Source: Lumbricus rubellus (taxonomy: Eukaryota; Annelida; Clitellata; Crassiclitellata; Lumbricidae). From it: a stretch of DNA of 64,000 nucleotides. The translations under genes were made by a program, and so were the position numbers. The DNA is taken from assembly GCA_945859605.1 (NCBI GenBank), contig OX243828.1, positions 22,532,609 through 22,596,608 on the forward strand, in the 5' to 3' direction. The number at the start of each line of letters is the position of its first letter. The first letter of the stretch is position 1. This document shows, in pieces, positions 58,631 to 64,000 of the stretch. The notes beneath the pieces are model-generated. The model searched no databases, was not told the origin of the DNA, and saw only the letters and a list, made by a program, of their open reading frames with translations.

Positions 58631-60046
58631 ATGCGTCACCACTCGGTTGTCATGGCAACTGCTTTGTATCTCATCTTATCCGCAACTTACGTTTGCGGCG
58701 TCGATGATGGAATTGTTCAGAGCAAACTGGCGAAATCCACCAACGATTTTGCATTCTCAATTTACAAAACAATCAGCAAATCTGTTAACGACAAGAATAT
58801 ATTTATGTCGCCAGCGAGTGTTTCAATTGCACTGGGAATGGTTTACCTCGGTGCAAGAGGCGATACCAAAACACAGATGGCATCTGTTATGCACCTTGAT
58901 GCATACAACTCTTCAGATGAAGCATTCCTCAAAGAAGACTTCAAGAAACTGCTTCAGACTCTGACCAGTAACCCACAGAACAATTACACCCTTTACATCG
59001 CAAATCGTCTGTTTGGACAAGATGGTTACAAATTCAAGGATGAATTTCTGCAGGATATCAAAGCCTACTTTGATTCCACACTTGAGGTCGTTGATTTCAT
59101 AAATAATTCGACCAGCTCTAGACTTCACATCAATGATTGGGTGGCAGCGCAAACCTCCGGAAAGATCAAAGACCTTTTGCAAGACGGAATCATCACAGCC
59201 GCAACAAAGCTTGTGCTAGTCAACGCCATCTACTTCAGAGGCCTCTGGTCGAATCCATTCGACAGACAAGCGACAAAGACAGAGACATTTCATTTGTCGG
59301 CCACTGAAAACACGCAGGTCGATATGATGCACTTGAGGAAGACAAAACTCAACTACTACAACTCCTCTGAGCTTGGATGTGAGGTTGTGGAGTTGCCCTA
59401 CGCAGGCAACCAAGCTTCTATGTTCGTTCTACTACCACACGACGATAAAAATCTGTCGTTTGTTGAAAATCGTCTGGAATCCGATTCACTGAATGAAATT
59501 CTTAGTGGTTTTAAAAAGGTCGATTGTAAAGTGAGTCTACCGAAGTTTACTATTGATGAGGGTGTCTCACTCAGTGGGTTTTTAGAAGCTATTGGGATGG
59601 TGGATCTGTTCGACGCACCTAAGGCGGACCTATCTGGCATTGATGGCAGCAGAAAGCTTTTCGTGTCTGATGTTATCCACAAGGCTTTTGTTGAGGTGAA
59701 CGAGGAGGGAACGGAAGCAGCTGCCGCGACCGCTGTAATTATGGGACGAAGAATTAGTTTGTCAAAAGTAATTCATTTCAACGCAAATCGACCGTTCATC
59801 TTTCTAATTGCGGAAAGAAATACAGGAAGTGTCCTCTTCCTAGGTCGCTTGACCCAACCACAGAGGAAGGACCCCATCAAGGATAGTAGCATTGGTTTGC
59901 CAGGGAAAATAGCTGAACTACGCTGCTGTGGAAGTGGATATACGAATAGCAGTTCTAACAGCATCCAACTCTACTTCCGTCCTGTGCAATGCATGTGGCT
60001 TGCATCCATTGTCACAGTGCTGCCATTCTTTTATATGCATGTCTGA
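58631..60046 (+). CDS. secreted serpin 2 with altered reactive loop and C-terminal extension, intronless
   Basis: Paralogue of serpin 1, 471 residues, nearly identical through the core: same signal peptide (MRHHSVVMATALYLILSATY), same NAIYFRGLWSNPF and VELPYAGNQASMFVLLPHD blocks. The hinge EEGTEAAAAT (358-367) fits an inhibitory serpin. The loop after it differs: counting from the hinge gives P2-P1 Arg373-Arg374 and P1' Ile375, a dibasic site that could suit a furin-like or trypsin-like protease. After the normal serpin end (LFLGRLTQP, about residue 410) the frame runs 61 residues further: a polar stretch (CCGSGYTNSSSNS) and a hydrophobic terminus, WLASIVTVLPFFYMHV. Serpin 1 stops right after LTRPPK. 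The tail could be a GPI-anchor signal, a membrane anchor, or readthrough from stop loss. Single exon. Confidence 0.93.
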   Translation: MRHHSVVMATALYLILSATYVCGVDDGIVQSKLAKSTNDFAFSIYKTISKSVNDKNIFMSPASVSIALGMVYLGARGDTKTQMASVMHLDAYNSSDEAFLKEDFKKLLQTLTSNPQNNYTLYIANRLFGQDGYKFKDEFLQDIKAYFDSTLEVVDFINNSTSSRLHINDWVAAQTSGKIKDLLQDGIITAATKLVLVNAIYFRGLWSNPFDRQATKTETFHLSATENTQVDMMHLRKTKLNYYNSSELGCEVVELPYAGNQASMFVLLPHDDKNLSFVENRLESDSLNEILSGFKKVDCKVSLPKFTIDEGVSLSGFLEAIGMVDLFDAPKADLSGIDGSRKLFVSDVIHKAFVEVNEEGTEAAAATAVIMGRRISLSKVIHFNANRPFIFLIAERNTGSVLFLGRLTQPQRKDPIKDSSIGLPGKIAELRCCGSGYTNSSSNSIQLYFRPVQCMWLASIVTVLPFFYMHV

Positions 60047-60301
60047 GTAGAGGTAGGCCTATAGCCCATAGGCAGACTTATTTGTTGAAGAATCATCAGC
60101 TACAAGCGTCGATTTACTTCCTTTGATGCCATTTCCGAATTGCTGATTGTTGCTGTCTAATGACACTATGTCATGTCAAGGATGATCAATGTCACCCTCA
60201 ATTCTCCAAACTTGGGACTGGCACTGCCAAAACGCTTTATGGTACCTTTTGCTCTGGAACATATATGTTTTGCTTACGAGAATGAAACTATCATTATGAA
60301 C

Positions 60302-60735
60302 AGGCCCAGATTTAGGGGTGGTCACAAGGTGCGAGTGCACACGGGCCTCCACCACAAAGGGGCCTCCACCACAAAAGCAAGAATTTCTTACAGACTTTTT
60401 AGTATTGTGCACTACTTTCAGATGCAATTTCACACAAATATTTTAAGCTAAGAAAAAATTGAAAGAAATGTGAAAACCTTAAACCTGAAAGGTCAGAAGT
60501 TAGTTTCTCTTGGCTATGAAGTCATGTAAATTAAGCTTAGTGAAAATTTGCGTGTTTTCTTCTTGGCAAATTCGGTCGCCAGATCATCAAAGTTAATTTC
60601 ACACAGAAGGTCTGCTTCTTCGGCGCCATTAAAATTGTATTTTTTTTTATTAGGCCCTCTACCTCCTATGTCCATTGGGCCTCCACCACAGCGGTGCACA
60701 TGGGCCTCCACCAAAGTAAATACGGCCCTGATTAT
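60302..60735. mobile_element. possible MITE, GGCCCAGATTTAGGGG / TACGGCCCTG ends
   Basis: GGGCCTCCACCACA motifs repeat at both ends, and the left end resembles 'CAGGCCCAGATTTAG' hAT-type termini. The right end runs into the 36-bp array, whose unit contains the GGCCCTG terminus. Confidence 0.4.
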
Positions 60736-60852
60736 GAATAAAACAACCAAAGTAAATACGGCCCTGATTATGAATAAAACAACCAAAGTAAATACGGCCC
60801 TGATTATGAATAAAACAACCAAAGTAAATACGGCCCTGATTATGAATAAAAC
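60709..60852. repeat. 36-bp tandem repeat, four units
   Basis: AACCAAAGTAAATACGGCCC plus TGATTATGAATAAAAC repeated nearly without change. Confidence 0.92.
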
Positions 60853-61335
60853 ATTCTATATGGAAATGGGATCTAGTGGGACTCTTGTAAGGTCCAACCT
60901 CGATTAATTATTCTACATCAATATGCTTATTACACTTCATGTTGTACATTCTAATCAAAAAAAATTCGCAAAACTGAAGATCGTTTAGATTTCACAAATA
61001 AACGAAGCATTTAATTTACAAAACAAAATCACATCAACATCAACACGAAACTAAATGTTAAACAAAAATGCGTCATGCTACCAAATACACAACATTGTCA
61101 TGGTTTCACAAGAAATAGAACTCAGTAGAATTTCTGGCAGCGAGTACCTTCCTGATATGGCACATTAGGAAGATCAGATGAAAATAAAAGGTGAATTCCA
61201 AAATAGAGTACTTAAATAGTGGAAAGCTCAATTGCAAACGAGTAAATTGTAAAGTGACAGCAAAACTAAGAAATGAAACCGTGCACAAGGTGAAAATTTT
61301 TCGAAACAAACCAAGAATAACGAATGAACATTGAC

Positions 61336-61712
61336 TCAATTGGAAACTGGGGCACTGTGGAGATCATTTCAGCCTATTGGAGCACCATATTCAAAGGCAC
61401 AATGGAAGACATTAAGGGAGGGTTCAGACTTCAGAGAATGTAATAGAGGGTAAGAATGGAAGTGGAAATTTAAATGTTACACGGTAATACTATATTAAAA
61501 TTTTCACAAAATTTTCAAAACCCACCAAGAAATCATTGGAAATGGAGACACTGTGTAGCTCATTTCAAGCTTTGGGAATAGTATGCATGTGTGAAAGAAC
61601 AATAGAAGACATTAAAGTTCAGAGAAAAATGTACAGTAATAGAAAGTAAGAATGGAAGTGGCACTTCAAATGTTATGCAGTACTTGTATATTATTACAAT
61701 TTTCATCAGACC
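61336..61712. repeat. direct duplication of about 185 bp
   Basis: GGAAACTGGGGCACTGTGGA... and GGAAATGGAGACACTGTGTA... begin two similar blocks, both with AGAATGGAAGTGG near the end. Confidence 0.7.
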
Positions 61713-63296
61713 AGCTCAACTGAGACAGAAGGCATGCTGCAAATAATAGCAAAAAATCTACAGTTCTATGAAACTGAAAACATTCAAGTACATCAAAGTC
61801 TCTCTAGACATCATGATAATCAGCTGGTTTTTAGTTATAAGGACTACGATAAATTTGCTAAGCAGTGTGCAGAATGTTGAAGAAATCACATGCAACAGAT
61901 ACAATGGTAACAAACATATTCATACAATAATTGATTAGGAACAAAAATTGTAACAGGAAAACAGCTGCGTAATATATTAGTTTTTTGTCATGTAAACCAC
62001 AATGTTAGCAAACAAGAGCAATAGTTAATACCGGATTTCATTGCAAATGACATATCTCTGATTTAAGCGCTGGTAAATAAACATACTGGTAATGCGTACG
62101 GAAAATATGAGAACATCACAAAAATACAGAGACCAAATCCTTCATCTAACTTCAATAGAAATTCCATACTCTTAATTTATTCCAACATTTATCATCTTGG
62201 CATGTGTCAAATGTTTACAGTAGCATAGGAATGTAAAGCTGTCAAGTGAAAATGAAAATACAAACATTTTAAAACATAACTTCTGATGCTCTTGCTACGA
62301 CAACATACCTAAGGCTTTTCTACCAAAAGTTTGAAAATTTTTCTCTTTTGCACAGCTTGGGCAACTAGCGATACTAAGTTGATGTTTTCTACACCCCGTG
62401 CCATTCTATATGGTCGAGGGCAACTACTGGCAGAAAGTCCAATAGTAATACATTCATTAAGCAACGCAAGGTTTTACATGCTATTAAATATATAATTATC
62501 TATCAACACAGCTTGGAATATAAAGTGGCAATGACAGCAGTTGAGTGATATGTTGTCAGTCATATGCCACGGTTGGTCAAAGATAATGGTACAGCTGTGT
62601 TTCTAAATAGATTGCACACACAAGTCATAAAACAAGTTCTAGGAATCAACGAGCAAATAAAATATAATCCAGTTTAGCATAAGACACCTCGGTTGCGAAT
62701 TCTGTAACTAACAAAATTTCAACAACTGCAACGAACTTATGCTTGTCGTTTTTCACATATCTCAAAATGTTTACAGTATTCAGCTACCGAGACACAACAC
62801 AGACTAAATTTCTGATTTAGAAAAAACCCTGAAAATATTGCACGTACGAATAATGTCAAAAGAACAATTGATGTTTGTGTTAGAGTACTATAAGCCACGA
62901 GAATTGTAATGTAGGACTCTTGGCAACAATGTAACACAAAAGCTTTTGCAAGCAAAATACAAATTTTTGAAACATGTAATACCATTCGATTGTTGATATG
63001 GTTTAACCGGGATTGCAAAAACAAATTTTCTAGGAAATCATAATAGCATAGACGCACTTGAAATTGCTCTTTTTGGCCATGTTGGAGTTGGGAGCACCTC
63101 CGAGTAGTTTCCTTAAAGAGATGCTACATAAATACTTGAATAAACGAATGAGTGAATGAAGAAGGCAGGCTGTGTTTCAATCTCACAAGTTACCAGAATG
63201 GACGGTCAACATTGAGGCACCTTTGGCAACCAAATAATTTAATTCAACACCATATAATTAATCAATACGAGTTCTGAATAAATCTGAGATCAACAG

Positions 63297-63565
63297 ATGG
63301 AAACGAAAAACCCAATAGAAGGAAATATAATTATATTAAATGGATACGAACAAAATCAATAATAAGGCCACCTGATTGCAATGTCACGTTTTTAACGAGG
63401 TTATTAATTGTCTATAGGTAAATTAATTTGACAGAAACAAAAAACCCAAAAGAAGGGAATATAATTATCGGTATGTTAAATGGATACGGAAAAATCAATA
63501 AAGCCACCTTATTGCAATGCCACGTTTCTAACGACTTTATTAATTGTCTATAGGTAAAATAATTT
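63297..63565. repeat. direct duplication of about 135 bp
   Basis: Two blocks carrying GAAGGAAATATAATTAT / GAAGGGAATATAATTAT and TTATTAATTGTCTATAGGTAAA. Confidence 0.82.
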
Positions 63566-64000
63566 TGTCAACCATGTTATTATATCAGAGTTCATGCTAT
63601 AGCACATACATTTCTATCACTGGGAATAGAGCTCTACTGCACCACTACAATAATCTCTGTGGACACATACCAGTACATAGTCTAATAAAATATACTTTAT
63701 ACTACAATATTTAACAATAATAATAATAACACAGACATACAACGATATGTTTCATTTCCAGAGGACGACTTTTCTTGGATGCTCCAAAGTCTCAACTACA
63801 AATTGGTCATGTATAACTACACAAAATTAATACTTAGGCCTACAGCTAAGAGCTCTTCAAGATCTACCTGCACCACGAAATCAAATCTTACTATATTTTT
63901 TTATAATAATTCAAATTATTTTAAATTCCACAGCAATGTCCCTACCATTATTTAAAAAATGGGATCAGCAAGCTTCTTAACCATTTTGACAAGTTTTAAA

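Larger units (their letters stand above)
60853..64000. other. AT-rich 3' end of window, no gene recognised
   Basis: Contains the two direct duplications listed separately and a SINE tail (GTTGGGAGCACCTCCGAGTA) at 63083-63150. No splice-consistent coding exon on either strand. It could be a long UTR or intron of a gene beyond the window. Confidence 0.4.

Overview
This is nuclear DNA from an invertebrate animal. It carries intron-rich metazoan housekeeping genes with GT-AG introns of about 0.3-2.5 kb, a secretory serpin pair, tRNA-derived SINEs, RTE-type LINE pieces and many small DNA transposons. I could not name the lineage from the sequence. Intron density rules out a compact fungal or protist genome, and nothing points to vertebrates.

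Layout. (1) 1-16557, plus strand: a DIS3/RRP44 exosome ribonuclease gene lacking only its 5' exons. Twenty exons encode about 835 residues through to the stop, with a sense RTE LINE and many SINEs in the introns. (2) 16865-24790, minus strand: a complete nine-exon TCP11-like gene, tail to tail with DIS3 (307 bp apart). (3) 24791-30835: transposon-rich spacer with a 976-bp TTAA-flanked element, a 2.1-kb hAT element with intact 8-bp target duplication, a 24-bp minisatellite and one doubtful coding exon. (4) 30836-32077, minus strand: a single-exon secreted serpin. (5) 36269-44388, minus strand: the nine-exon gene for site-2 protease (MBTPS2), with HELGH and LDG motifs and two minisatellites in introns. 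(6) 47112-54596, plus strand: a seven-exon gene for a type II membrane protein that I read as two tandem, degenerate METTL24-type methyltransferase domains. A 1-kb hAT element sits at its first splice donor. (7) 57586-58369: a Tc1/mariner-derived foldback element. (8) 58631-60046, plus strand: a second single-exon serpin, very similar to the first except in its reactive-centre loop and C-terminal tail. (9) 60047-64000: no gene recognised.

The genes do not form one pathway. DIS3 degrades RNA in the exosome, MBTPS2 cleaves membrane-bound transcription factors in the Golgi, and the serpins are secreted protease inhibitors or relatives.

The most unusual signal is the relation between small mobile elements and exon edges. 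Eleven short palindromic TTAA-flanked elements (piggyBac-like MITEs) are present, and seven lie within about 45 bp of, or overlap, an exon boundary. One of them supplies the 5' splice site and last codons of a TCP11-like exon. A hAT insertion has duplicated the splice donor of the METTL24-like gene. Two other exons take their 3' splice-site pyrimidine tract from a repeat tail.
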